From Loxodes magnus (taxonomy: Eukaryota; Ciliophora; Karyorelictea; Loxodida; Loxodidae): DNA of 64,000 bases. The stretch lies in contig CAMPDV010000504.1 in assembly GCA_946699065.1 (NCBI GenBank), positions 1 through 64,000 of the forward strand, given 5' to 3'. The translations under genes were made by a program, and so were the position numbers. The notes beneath the pieces are model-generated. The model did not search any database, was not told where the DNA came from, and saw only the letters and a list, made by a program, of their open reading frames with translations. Shown here piece after piece: positions 27,088-37,700 of this stretch. Every line of letters starts with the position of its first letter. Positions within the stretch are counted from its first letter, which is position 1.

Positions 27088-27400
27088 TAATTAATTTCAA
27101 CTAAAAAAGTTTTTGGACCAGAAACTCCTTTCCGATTGCACAACTCGACGCTCTCTTTTTATGGGATAACGGGGATATTCTGTTGTGCTCCAGGCACATT
27201 TGCTAGGGAGCTCCATCGCTATGAGCAGCCAGGCTTCAAGTCCCTACCAAGAGCAGATAATCTCAAAGACAGCGTTCCCTTCGGAAAATGACTCTGACCA
27301 GGGACTTTCTCAGCAACAGGAAAGGAACTTGTTCCTACCCATAAAACCAGAAAGTTTATTCACGAGGGTCATTCTCAGCTCCCACCATCTTTTCGATTAT
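27088..27400 (-). mobile_element. SINE-like element, family 1 (313 bp)
   Basis: A GC-rich island in AT-rich DNA, flanked by an exact 16-bp duplication. A second copy in the opposite orientation at 50516-50821 matches over the full length, including GGGAGCTCCATCGCTATG and CAGGGACTTTCTCAGC. Read on the minus strand it starts GATGGTGGGAGCTGAG and ends AGTTGAAATTAATTAA, a plausible 3' tail. A 74-codon plus-strand frame from 27185 is not kept in the other copy (1-base length difference), so it is probably not coding. Box A/B-like sequences exist but are weak; the RNA of origin is unknown. Confidence 0.75.
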
Positions 27401-27416
27401 AAATATTAATAAAAAT
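27401..27416. repeat. 16-bp target-site duplication (right)
   Basis: Exact copy of 27072-27087. Confidence 0.8.
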
Positions 27417-27434
27417 ACAAAAGCTATTTTAAAC

Positions 27435-27448
27435 AAGTTAATAAAAAT
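27435..27448. repeat. 14-bp target-site duplication (left)
   Basis: AAGTTAATAAAAAT, repeated exactly at 28303-28316. Copy C has this site once (about 60150). Confidence 0.85.
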
Positions 27449-28264
27449 AAAAAAAAGGCGAAAGTTTCAAGAAGGGTTTTTTGTAAGCTCCATAGATAAA
27501 GGAGCAAAAACCAGAGACTTCTAATTCTTCATCCATCACGTCTTCTTAGATAAAATAATAATCTTCTTAATCTTAATAACCTCCAATAGTTGAAATTTAA
27601 GACAATCTTAAATAAAATAAGAACTTAAATAAGCATAAACAGAATAAAACTAATAAAATATACTTTCTTCCTAAACCTAGACCAAGTAACTTAAAGAAAT
27701 AAGAGAATCCAAAAACGATGCAAAAACAGACAAATGAAGAATAATTATTAATTGAAAATCTTTTGAAATCTGTGCATATTCTGTAAGAAGAAGTAAAAAT
27801 ATTAAGATAAGAAAACAAAAAATGATTAGAAAAAAGTTAAAATACTGAAGAAAGATTAAACAAATAAGAAATCGAAGTATATCAACTTGGACAAAAAAGA
27901 ATAGAGCCTCTAATCTAAGAAATAAAAATGGAAGTAAAAGACGATTGGTAAAAAGAACCATACAATATTAGAAGGATTCTCAAGAGATGTTACCTGTGCT
28001 AATCAAGATTACATAGATTCAAGAGCTGCAAGATATACAAGAAAAAGATGAAGAGAAACAGCGAAGAAATCTGAAGAGAATTAGCAAGAATTTACGTGAC
28101 GATAGAAGGAAGAATTTATAAAAGAAGAATTTTCCATTCGAGTTCCAGAACTCCGAAAAAACTAGATGGCCCGAACTTTTATTTTAAGCATCCAGGAGCG
28201 ATCACTGGATGTCAGTGGAAATGAGGTTGAAATACCTCAAAGCCACAAACACTTTAATTAAGTA

Positions 28265-28300
<36 letters not shown>

Positions 28301-28302
28301 AA
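27449..28302 (+). mobile_element. ORF1-only retroelement (copy 5), 854 bp, with target-site duplications and (ATT)n tail
   Basis: The clearest member of the family. It has exact 14-bp target-site duplications, a 5' end within 10 bases of the ORF, one long ORF, a short hairpin just after the stop (GAGGTTGAAATACCTC, 28223-28240) and an (ATT)n tail at 28265-28299. Target-site duplication plus a simple-repeat tail is the signature of target-primed reverse transcription by a LINE. There is no reverse transcriptase, so it must borrow one. Absent from copies A and C. Confidence 0.85.
27457..28224 (+). CDS. Coiled-coil / CCHC-knuckle ORF1-type protein
   Basis: A single frame of 256 codons in ciliate code spans almost the whole element. 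N-terminus ESFKKGFLQAP...KEQKPET is the family motif; the ATG seen in relatives is altered here. Residues about 100-160 form a coiled coil (LLKSVHILQEEVKILRQEN). CYLCQSRLHRFKSC at about residue 180 is a textbook C-x2-C-x4-H-x4-C knuckle, followed by a basic tail (KIYKKKMKRN). Two internal TGA codons occur, both plausible Trp positions, with no frameshift. Role by analogy: binding element RNA. Confidence 0.65.
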
Positions 28303-28316
28303 AAGTTAATAAAAAT

Positions 28317-30479
28317 TGTATACAAGAAACTATAATTTTATTATAATAGAGTAAATTCTAAAAACTAAAAAAAAAATTGTAACCAAACATCTTATATCAA
28401 AATTTTTCTATTTTTTGATTCATAACTCTTATTAATTTTATTTTGTTGCATTATAAAAAATGAATACTTTAAATTAATCGACTTTATGAAGATAATTACT
28501 AGATAACATTAGAACAATAAAAATATTAAAGTGTGAAATAATTCATTTAGCTCAACTTATATTTAAAGAATTATTATTGAATTTCTTTAAATATGAACTA
28601 AAAAATCTTAGAAGAGTGTTCTATAAAAGAAGAATAAGGATTTTATATTTAGTGTTAGTAAGAACAAGAATCTAATGAAGCCATAAGATGTAATAAAATA
28701 AATTAAAATTAGTACATTTCTTACTAAATTTATTTTAAATTAAATTTTTTAATAGAAAAGCCTTTAGTAATAATTAAATAAACCTAAAACTGTAAAATTC
28801 ATAAATTAGTTCATTTTAATAAAATTTTTATTATATGAAGCTTCTGATTTAATTCAGATACTTCTATTTATATAATTTTAAGTTTATTAATGCAAAATGT
28901 TATTCTCATTTCATTTTTTACACTTATTGCTTTTCTTCATCGCTCCTAAAGCTTTCATTTTATTCTAAGTACGACTCTGTTTACTTGATATACCTTTTTA
29001 AATATTTAATTTCTTTTTCTAGTAAATTCTTATGAACATTTTTAATTTGAAGGTCTATTTCTAATTATAAAAGAAGTAATTTGCTAGTTTAAGTAGATTT
29101 AGTTTTATATTGCTATTCTCTACAAATTTCTACCTAGAAATCTATCAGAAAGTATTATAAGTAAATCCACATTGTAAAAAAATTTAAGGACATGCTTAAA
29201 CATGTTTTTTCTTCATTCATAACTGAGATAACTTTTCAAAGGGTAATATTGCAAATGTAAATAATATTTAAAAACTATAAGAATCAGTTCATAAATTAAA
29301 GATTAGCATTATTTTTCCCTATATTACTTGCTAAGTTTAATATAGCTAATTTTAGCAAATTTATAAATTCCTTCGAGATTTTCTAGGAACATTTATTTAA
29401 TCTGCATATCTCTATAACGTAAAGTTGCTTCTTAATAAAAATTGTTAAATTTTAAATTAAATATAGTTCTCATTAGGAAATTAACTTGAAATAATGAGTT
29501 GGTAGTAATAATTTATTTCTTAGAGATAAAAATATTAAAGTTAATAAACTAATAAATAAAATTAGTTATATTAAGATTATATTTAAGCTACTAATAATTT
29601 TTAATTTTCAAAATATTATAAATTAACTTTACTAGATAAAGTTAATTAAGTAGTTTTTAGATTTATTAAGTAAAGTTAAATATGCGAACATAATATAATA
29701 TTAATTATAATAAAATAAAGATAATCTAATAGAAGTTAAAATTATCTGATTAGCAAAGTTTTAGATAAAGCTAATATAATAAACTTTTATAAGAATGCTA
29801 ATTAAGTTATTGGGCAGAACCTTAATTTATGAAGTTTTAACATGCAGTGAGACTAAAATAAAGCAAATAAAATTTTGAAGCAAATTTAGAGAAGTTAAAA
29901 TCATATTGATTTAAGATAAATATTTCGATTAGTATTTTGACATTGCTTCAATAGAATATTTTAAACTCTAGTTTTTGAAGCTTTATCTTCTATATTAATT
30001 TTACTAATTAATTTTAAAATTTGATTTCTCTTGAGATAATAAGTTATTTAATAATAGCTAATTAAGGAATCAATTTAAATTTTCCAAAGAAATTTACTTA
30101 CTAATTCAGCGAAAGAAAAGAAATATATTAAGATTTAAGTATTTTAAAATAAATTATAAAAACTAAATTTTGGTATAAATTTAGATAATTTGTTGCATTT
30201 TCAAAAAAAGATATAAGAAGTGTTAAGCATTAGTAAAATTTAGCTTGCTAGTAAATAATAAATAACAGAAATAATATTGAAAGAGATAAATTTAAAGAAA
30301 TTTAAAAATGTAGATAATTAGAATGACAAAATTACAAAATTTAACAACATATAAAACATTAATATTATATAAATAATAAGAAATGCAAAAAAGAAGATTT
30401 AAAAATATAAAAGTTGCAAATATTTAATAAAACTGCAGTTGATTGAATATCTTGTAAAGGAATAAAAAATAGGTTCAAT
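28317..30479. repeat. Flank copy B, last part, then unique AT-rich DNA
   Basis: 28317-29800 matches copy A (8646-11005) apart from A's insertion at 9880-10758. 29800-30479 has no counterpart in A. No gene or RNA seen. Confidence 0.75.
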
Positions 30480-30502
30480 TAAAATAATAATAATAATATC
30501 AT
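30480..30502 (-). repeat. (ATT)n 3' tail of LINE
   Basis: Five ATT units on the minus strand, 80 bases after the ORF2 stop. Confidence 0.6.
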
Positions 30503-30579
30503 TTAATATGTCTTTACTATATTTTCATATAGATAATAAAACTGTTTATTTTACATCTAATTCATCATTCCTATTTTAT

Positions 30580-33500
30580 TCATTGCTCATGTTCTTTTTC
30601 TTCTTGTTCTTGTTCTTCTCCTTCTACTGCTACAACTTTATCCAAATCGTTCTGCCACTGTAGTATTTCCTCATTCCACTATAGGATTTCAATTCTTCTC
30701 TTCAATAATTGTTAATGGAAGCTTTTAATTCTAAAATCTATTTCTCTTAGCTGTTTTTAAGTAGGGAAATTAAGAGTAAGATAACTTTAATTATATGTTA
30801 ACATTTTTATTAGGTCGTAATTTTTAAAATCTTTAAATTCCTAAATTAGATCTTGCAGAGCTTCACATGATTCAATATGAACAAAGCTATCTAATTCTCC
30901 ACATATGCAAATCTCAGAGTATTTGATTTTGAAGTGTCTTTGTTATAAGTTGTATTAGAAATGATAGCAAAAGGTTCTAAATTTATAAATAGAAATTATT
31001 TCTCTAATCATAAATTTATTTAGTTTCGTATATGTATAAAATGGAAACTATCTTGTTTCTTTATTAATATCTTCAAAGTAAAAGTGTGCAGTTTACATTG
31101 ATCTCATCTTTTCTGTAGCATCTTAAAAGAACTTCTCTTAGATTTTGTTATAAGCTTTACTCAAAAATAATTTGCTGTCTTCAATATTCTATACATCTAT
31201 TTCAAAAAGTTAAGTTAATTTCTCCAAGTTTTTAAAATATTTCAGATTAGCTATTTTTGTTTTGTTAAATAAAAAGGTAATATCAGAGTCAGGATTTGTT
31301 TATGTTTCTTATCATAATTTTACGTAAAACTTTAAATATCTCATTGCTATGTAGTACTCAAAAGGTAGTCAGTTCAAATCAATAAAGCATGATTCATTAA
31401 ACGTTGAATTTGGACTTTAGAATGCATATCTTGCTACTTTTCTTTAACTAGTATGTATGTCTTTCTTTATTTTTCCAATGCCCCTTAAAATCGTCCATGG
31501 AATAACTTCTGAGCCATATTCTGTTTTAGGGAGTAAAAAGACTTGAAAAATCTACTTAAAGTTGTAAAGAGTGATATTCTAATATTTGGACAATTATATC
31601 AAGGATCCATTAACACATTTCTTATATTTTTACACTATTTCTTTGCAATGGACTTTATAATATTAGTTTTCATGGAAAGTATATCCTAAATAAGTTATCC
31701 TCTTAGATCTTTTAATTTCTTAATTATTCAAACCTATGTTAACATTAATGTCTTCTTGTTTTTAATTCTTAGTTTTAAAGCATATAAACTCACACTTACT
31801 AACATTTATGCTCAGTTTTACTCATCCAAATACTTTACACGTTGCTTTAATCAATAGATTCATATTATCTTCATTAGAAATCAATAATAAATCATCTGCC
31901 CAAGCTTTAGTAACAAATATGCGTCCACAGATTTTAAAGCCAAATCGTTTTTAATAAGTTTCTAAGTACCTGATAACAATATCGTAGAATATAATAGCTA
32001 GAACTGGACCATGGGAACTTCCTTACAATACTCCATTACTATATTATAAATTTCTTGAAAGAGTACCATCTAAAATGAATCTAATATCTAGATTAAGATA
32101 AAATGATTCGAAGCAGTTTATTAGGGCAAGAGGTAGTTTTATTCTGCGTAAATGATGAAACAATAGTCTTCTGTTAATAGTGTCAAACATCTTTTCTACA
32201 TCTATAAGAGTTGTAAGTAAGTGCTTTTATTTCCCCCATCTTTTGTGTAAATCAATAATTGATTATAAAGTTCAGACATGATGCATTGTTTGTCTACTCT
32301 TTAGAAATCCTTATTAAGAGGGGTGTATAATTTTACGCTAATAAATATACCCATAGAGTCTTTAAGTTAGTACTTTATCATATATTTTTAAAATTACATT
32401 TATGAGCGCAATTGGTCTTCAATTTTTTCAATCGCTCTTTGATCCTTTCTTGTAAATTGGAAGAATTCTTACTTATTTAAGTTAATCAGGTATTTTTTAC
32501 TTTCTCAACATATTATTAATGAACTTTAACAATACAAAATGAAATTCCTTATTAGCGTATTTAATAAGTTCTGCTTTTATGCCATCTGCTCCTGATGATT
32601 TATTATTCGCTAGTCCTTTTATGGTTTCCTGAATTTCTTTAAAACTAATAAGATCTAATCCTTACAAATAAGAAGCCTATTATTCTTTTACAAAGGTACA
32701 ACTTTTGAAAATATTATCAATCCTTTAATTGCTGCTTTTTAGTTCTTCTTCATCAATAATCTTATGTTTGTCAAAAACATTACTTTCCCAATTATTAATA
32801 AATTAAGCAAATCCTTCTTGATCCATATGCATATAGTTTCTTTTCCTAGGGTTTAAAAGTTTCCTTGCTTATTTAAACATTTTTTAAGGAGACTAATTCA
32901 TTAATTCTCTATTTTTCTTAGCCTATTTTTACTTATATTATCAGTAATTACGTTTATATCTATTAAATTTTTTTGTTTTTGCTTATGCTAGCTATATTAC
33001 TTCTTGATTTGCTCTTCCCTGCTATATTAACGCATTTTAATAAGTTATTTATGCTTATTTGGCAGCATTAAAACTATTGATTATCCTTCAAGGAAGTTTA
33101 TTATAATTAGTATTTTAAAGAACTTATCCAAGTACCAGATGTGCATTATTATAGAGAATTTGCAGAATATAATTGTATTAATCTTCTAAGTTATTTTCTT
33201 CAATTGCTTCAAAGCCAACTAAACATCCGTTAAATGTATCCTAATATTCTTCTCTTATTATCATATTTTATAGTTTCTATATCTTAAAGTTAACTCTAGG
33301 AGCAAGTATTGGCGGGTCTCTATTAATGTTTTAAGTATGTAACTATAGTAAAATTGGGAAGTGATCTGTGTCAAGTCCACTACTAGGTAAAGTTATAAAG
33401 TTAGAGAATTGATTGATGTTAATATGATAATTAGATATAACATAATCATTGCAATAAGTTCTATAATTAGCCCTACTTCTAAAAGTATCGAAAATAGGAT

Positions 33501-35369
33501 TGTTAATTATCTATAAATCTTATTCTTCAATAAAATTTTGTAATCTTAAACCGTTATCTTATTAATTCTGTACATCATTGCTACCATAACCATGTAGCAG
33601 AGCGTTAAAGTCTCCCATTAGTATTATTCCTTTATCTTCTATTACTCTAAGGATATTTTCTAAATGTTAATATGATTAATCTTTAAAAGATATTGGCTTT
33701 TCATTTGTTGGCATATAACATGCCGCAAAATATATGTTATTAGCTTTAATTACAAGAAATCTATCATCTTGTCCTCAAAAATCAATTTCAAATTAGCCTG
33801 AGTCCAGATCATCTTTAAAAAGAAGACATACTCCACCAGCTCTTGTACTTTAATTACAATTTTTATAATAGGTTCTATATCCGCGAATCTATATTGGAAT
33901 AAAGTCTGAATGTTATCATGTTTATTAATGGAAAATATATCAATTTAATGTTATAAAGTAAACTGTTAAATACTATATTATTTAGTAGATATTTAATTCA
34001 TATTGCAGTGAGCTAAGTTTAAAATCTCTCTATTTGATCCTCCTTTAAGTCCTGGGTCATAAATGCAGAGGACTTTTTGACCATTTTAAGTTTAAATATG
34101 AAGTAAATTAGGAGCTTATCGTATTGTATTTCTATAGCATATTATAATAAATAAAGTCGATGAATCATATTCTTATAATAACTATTTATCTATTTTAATT
34201 GGTACTTAGTTTCCATCACATGTCGCACGATTTAATCTAGAAGATAAAGTAATGAATCTATTTTCTATAGTTGTTAAGAGATTCTGCTTTTATCATTATT
34301 TTGATCGTAAGTATTGTATAAATTAATCGCTTTTAAAATTATACTTCTTTAATAACTCTTCAATATCAATATTTTACATATAGAAATTATGTTATGTTGG
34401 ACTTAAAAATGCTTAATTAAGTTATGCTTCTTTTCAGTTTCTCTTGCCATTTTATGCTATCGAAATCTAATTAGTAAAAAGAGGTTGAACTTAGTCATTC
34501 TTGATTATAAAATCTGATGTATCTCTATTTTAATTTGATTATGCATAATATAAATCACTTAATTAAATAGTCTAACTAGCTTAATTTTATTTTTAGTATT
34601 TTAGCATTTATTGAGACATATCTTCTTTCTTTTGTTTTTAAAGTTCTGATATTCTTGCATATGCATCAAGTTTACGTTCAATTTCACGTTCATAATCTTG
34701 TGTCAATTAAGAATATTTAATGTTCAGATTATTATAAACTTCTTACATTTTAAATTCATTTTATTTAAGATTTTATAACTCTTAAAAGGAAAGATCAAGT
34801 TATTAGTTAATAATTTCCGTTATAGTTCCGCGATCATTCTTATAACAACATGTTTCAGTTTAAATTAACTAGTTAAAAGCTTCATTAACAACAGATTAGG
34901 AATTGAGTTTAATCATTTCTACTTCTGATTAATCTTAATTTTGATAACAAATGTTCTCTTTAAATTAATAATCACAAGATTAGTCTTAATTATTTCAATC
35001 TAGTTTAATTAAACTTTAAATTTCATACTAAAACTTTCTGTTCTTATCGAAATCTATTGAACTTTCATTCTCTTTTTCATTTTTTTGTATAATTTTACGT
35101 TTTTTTGAAGGAAATGTATTCCAGTTTGATTGGCATTTTCTTTTTAAATAGTTAAATTCTTTGTCAAATATAAAATTAATATTAATAATACTATCTTGAA
35201 CTTGAGGCATATTAGTTTGATTCTATTAAATTTTGGACTAAGGCTTAGTTTCTATTTGGAATAATTTCTCCCTTAATTCTCTATTAGTCCTCAATAATTG
35301 TTTTTCTTTTTCTTCTTATTTTTAACTGCTACTAATGTAATTAAGATTTAATTATTAATAATATTACAT
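30580..35369 (-). CDS. LINE ORF2: endonuclease / reverse transcriptase
   Basis: Starts at the ATG overlapping the ORF1 stop. About 450 residues of Gln/Lys-rich coiled-coil-like sequence (LRTNRELREKLFQIE) come first, unusually long for an ORF2. Endonuclease follows: ILNLAHCNMNQIST (about 33965), GGVCLLFKDD, MGDFNA (33603-33620), LDTDHFPILL. Reverse transcriptase: RPIALINVILKIYDK (about 32400), DVEKMFDTINRR (32190), GVLQGSSHGP (32020), WADDLLLI (31880). C-terminus: CICGELDSFVHIESC, C-x-C-x7-H-x4-C, near 30870-30911. One frame change near 33900. Eleven in-frame TGA: first bases at 34997, 34436, 34295, 33777, 33090, 32430, 32421, 32274, 31824, 31371, 31314 (minus strand), all at plausible Trp positions; seven Trp are TGG. 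Confidence 0.85.
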
Positions 35370-36373
35370 CAGATCCTAAAAATTTTAATCTTAGGAGTTG
35401 ACTTAACAAAACTTACAAATTATTAATTTTTTATAGTGTTAGTTGTATTTGTTGTATTGTCTTCACACTATATTATTTAGGTTTAAATTTGCTTATCTAG
35501 ACTTAATCCTTTTGCTTGATTTTATTCTTAAAAAATAGGTTAAAGTGCAACATACTGTTCTTAATTGTTGTTTAAATACAATAAACAATTTTATTAATTC
35601 TATTCTAGCAAACTCTAAATAACTAATTATTTGTATTATAATTATAATTATATTCATAGACTTTAATCAGAGTTCTGTTTACTTTTCTTATCATTTTCTT
35701 AGCTTATTTATAGAAAACTATTAAATAAATCCTGATATTAGATAGTCAAGAATTAGATAAGTTATTGTTGTATTTGTTCTCTAGTAATTGCTTTTTTTAA
35801 TTAGATTTCACTATCTACTTTTTAATCAGAAATATTTATAAGTTAAACTTCAATATTGTTTAAAGTATTTAATTATGGTTATTTAATGGTATTTTATGCT
35901 TAATTCTGTTAATTATTTGAAATAATATCTTAAGTTATATCTTAAGTTATCTTAATATCTTCTAATATTTCTAGCTCTTTAGAGGATTCTATATCTTAAT
36001 TATACATATCTTTTATAGATATTTTTTAAATCTATGCCGGTAACAAGGCGGGAAACTTATTCTTTTTTCTATAGGAGTATTATTTTCCTTTTAAGGTTTT
36101 CTACAATAAATTATCACGTTTTAGAGCTGTACTTATTTGCTTTAAAGGAATTCGAAGGTATTTGTTTATAGGTTATTAGTTACAGCTTCTTAATAAATTT
36201 CTTAATAAGTTCATAATTTCTTTAAGTCTCTAAAGTTAAATATAGTCTAAATCTATTCCTTTAATGTTATCTAGCACCTGCCTATGCTAATCCTTTTAGA
36301 AAGCAGCTTCTTTATTTTGAAATAAAGAAGAGTCGCTAAGAATAAATTCTCGCAATTTTATTTATTCCTCCAT
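35369..36373 (-). CDS. LINE ORF1, Gln-rich helical protein
   Basis: ATG at 36373 (after an A-rich stretch) opens MEEQIKLREFILSDSSLF and one frame runs 335 codons to the TGA at 35371-35369. Predicted helical and Gln/Asn-rich throughout (QLQRLKEIMNLLRNLLRS; ELEILEDIKITQDITQDI). No CCHC knuckle seen, unlike the ORF1 of the LINE at 60.9 kb. One internal TGA (35656-35654) at codon 240; 239 residues could be a shorter product. Role by position: RNA-binding ORF1 partner of ORF2. Confidence 0.6.
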
Positions 36374-36402
36374 TTTTTTTTCCAATTAAAATAAAAGTTA
36401 AG

Positions 36403-36866
36403 GAAAATTCATATTTAATTATTTTATAAAATAAAAGCTTAAAATAATTTAATAATTCTTAGTATTTATAAGAAATAAAGCTAAATTATAAAAAGTTAAT
36501 AAAATATAATAGAATAAATTTTAAATTTATAATTTAAATAATATTTAAAATATTTATATCAAAATTTAAGATAAAGTTTATAATAACTTATTAAATCTCA
36601 ATTTTATTTAAAAAATATAGTAAAAGATAACTAAATATTAAATTAAAAAATTAATTAAAAACTAAGAAAATTATATCTTTAACAAATAAATTATTTATAT
36701 TTTAATTAACTCTATCAGTTTATACTAAATTATATAAAAAATTACTAAAAAGAAAAAATATAAAATATAAACTAGTAAATAATAATAAAAATTAAAAAAT
36801 GTTTATAAAAATGTATACCTAATTATATTTTGAGATTAAGATAAATATTAAAGAATAATAAAATCT
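36403..36866. other. AT-rich gap between two retroelements
   Basis: May hold the 5' UTR of the LINE; no motif seen. Confidence 0.4.
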
Positions 36867-37700
36867 AATAATAATAATAATAATAATATTTACTAATTGT
36901 CAATATAAATGTTTACCTTCTTCAGGGATTTCAGCTTTATTGGGGCGGCTCATTAAGTTTTATGTGGCAAGGTTCTACGACCTTTTTCGTTAGGAAGGTT
37001 AACCAATTTGCTCTCTCTAAGTTTTGCCATTAAAATATTTTTTTCTTGTAAAATTCTTCTCTTATTATTCAAAGTCTTGAGATCTGTTTTAGCGTTTTTT
37101 TCTTCTCTTGCTTGAAGGCTTTTAAAGTCTTTACAGTTTCTAGATAAGTATTATGTATATTTATAATATCAACATCATTTTTCTGACTAATTGTTTCTTT
37201 GTCTCTTGATAAGGATTCTTTTTATTTTCTCTAATCTTTCAGACATTCCTTTATTTTTGTCCTCTTAAGTTGAGGCAATATATTGTTATTAGATTTGAGG
37301 AAGTGACTACTAGTATTCAGGGTTTTCTATCTGCATTGATACTACTTAACTAGATGGTTGTTAGGATTGTAATCATATTTATTCTCTTCTGAAGTGCTTA
37401 TATGTGACAAGTAAAGTCTTTAATTGGTCGAGCTCTTCGCTAAGTACTTCATACTAAATTAAAATGGATCTTAATTGTCTGAAAGGTTAAAGATTGTCTC
37501 TTCTTACTTAGATATTTTGGGTAATAGATTTCCAACTTAATGAGATTCATTTATTTCTTTATCTCCTACAAGGCGTTTCCCTTCATATGAGGAGGACGAA
37601 TTCTCGATTTCAATGGGTTTCTCCTACTTACGAATTTATTGGTGAGTAAATCTCTTGGCTTTCATTAAATCACTTTTCGTAAGTTTATATCCTACACTTT
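36867..37700 (-). mobile_element. ORF1-only retroelement (copy 6) with (ATT)n tail
   Basis: Minus-strand unit of about 0.83 kb ending in about eight ATT units (36869-36890). The N-terminal family motif is readable (AKRFTHQQIRKQEKPIE...SSSS, matching copy 5). The target-site duplication could not be fixed by eye (only AAAATCT shared). Three frame segments show it is broken. Confidence 0.65.
36950..37665 (-). pseudogene. Broken coiled-coil ORF1-type protein
   Basis: ATG at 37665 starts MKAKRFTHQQIRKQEKP. The coiled-coil middle (EVLSEELDQLKTLL; MSERLEKIKRI) is in a second frame and LSRDKETISQKNDVDIINIH, equivalent to the HEDDEVHMVDRR region of copies 3 and 10, in a third. The C-terminus (LRESKLVNLPNEKGRRTLP) ends at TGA 36952-36950. 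No CCHC knuckle found. At least two frame changes. Confidence 0.5.

Larger units (their letters stand above)
30480..36400 (-). mobile_element. Near-complete LINE (non-LTR retrotransposon), two ORFs
   Basis: The best-preserved autonomous element in the window. 5' end near 36400, ORF1 then ORF2 overlapping in TGATG, 3' UTR and a short (ATT)5 tail at about 30482-30500. ORF2 has an APE-type endonuclease, reverse transcriptase and a C-terminal CCHC motif, the order of APE-type LINEs. Known Tetrahymena germline LINEs (REP elements) have this general plan. Only one frame change was found in 5.8 kb. Its 3' tail resembles that of the small ORF1-only elements at 27.4 and 36.9 kb, so it or a relative could mobilise them. 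Confidence 0.85.

Noticed and set aside
27185-27409. 74-codon standard-code frame on the plus strand
   Set aside because: It lies inside the SINE-like element and the 50.5 kb copy shifts frame halfway.
35028-35210. 60-residue minus-strand protein starting MPQVQDSI
   Set aside because: It is an internal piece of the LINE ORF2, cut short when TAG is read as stop.
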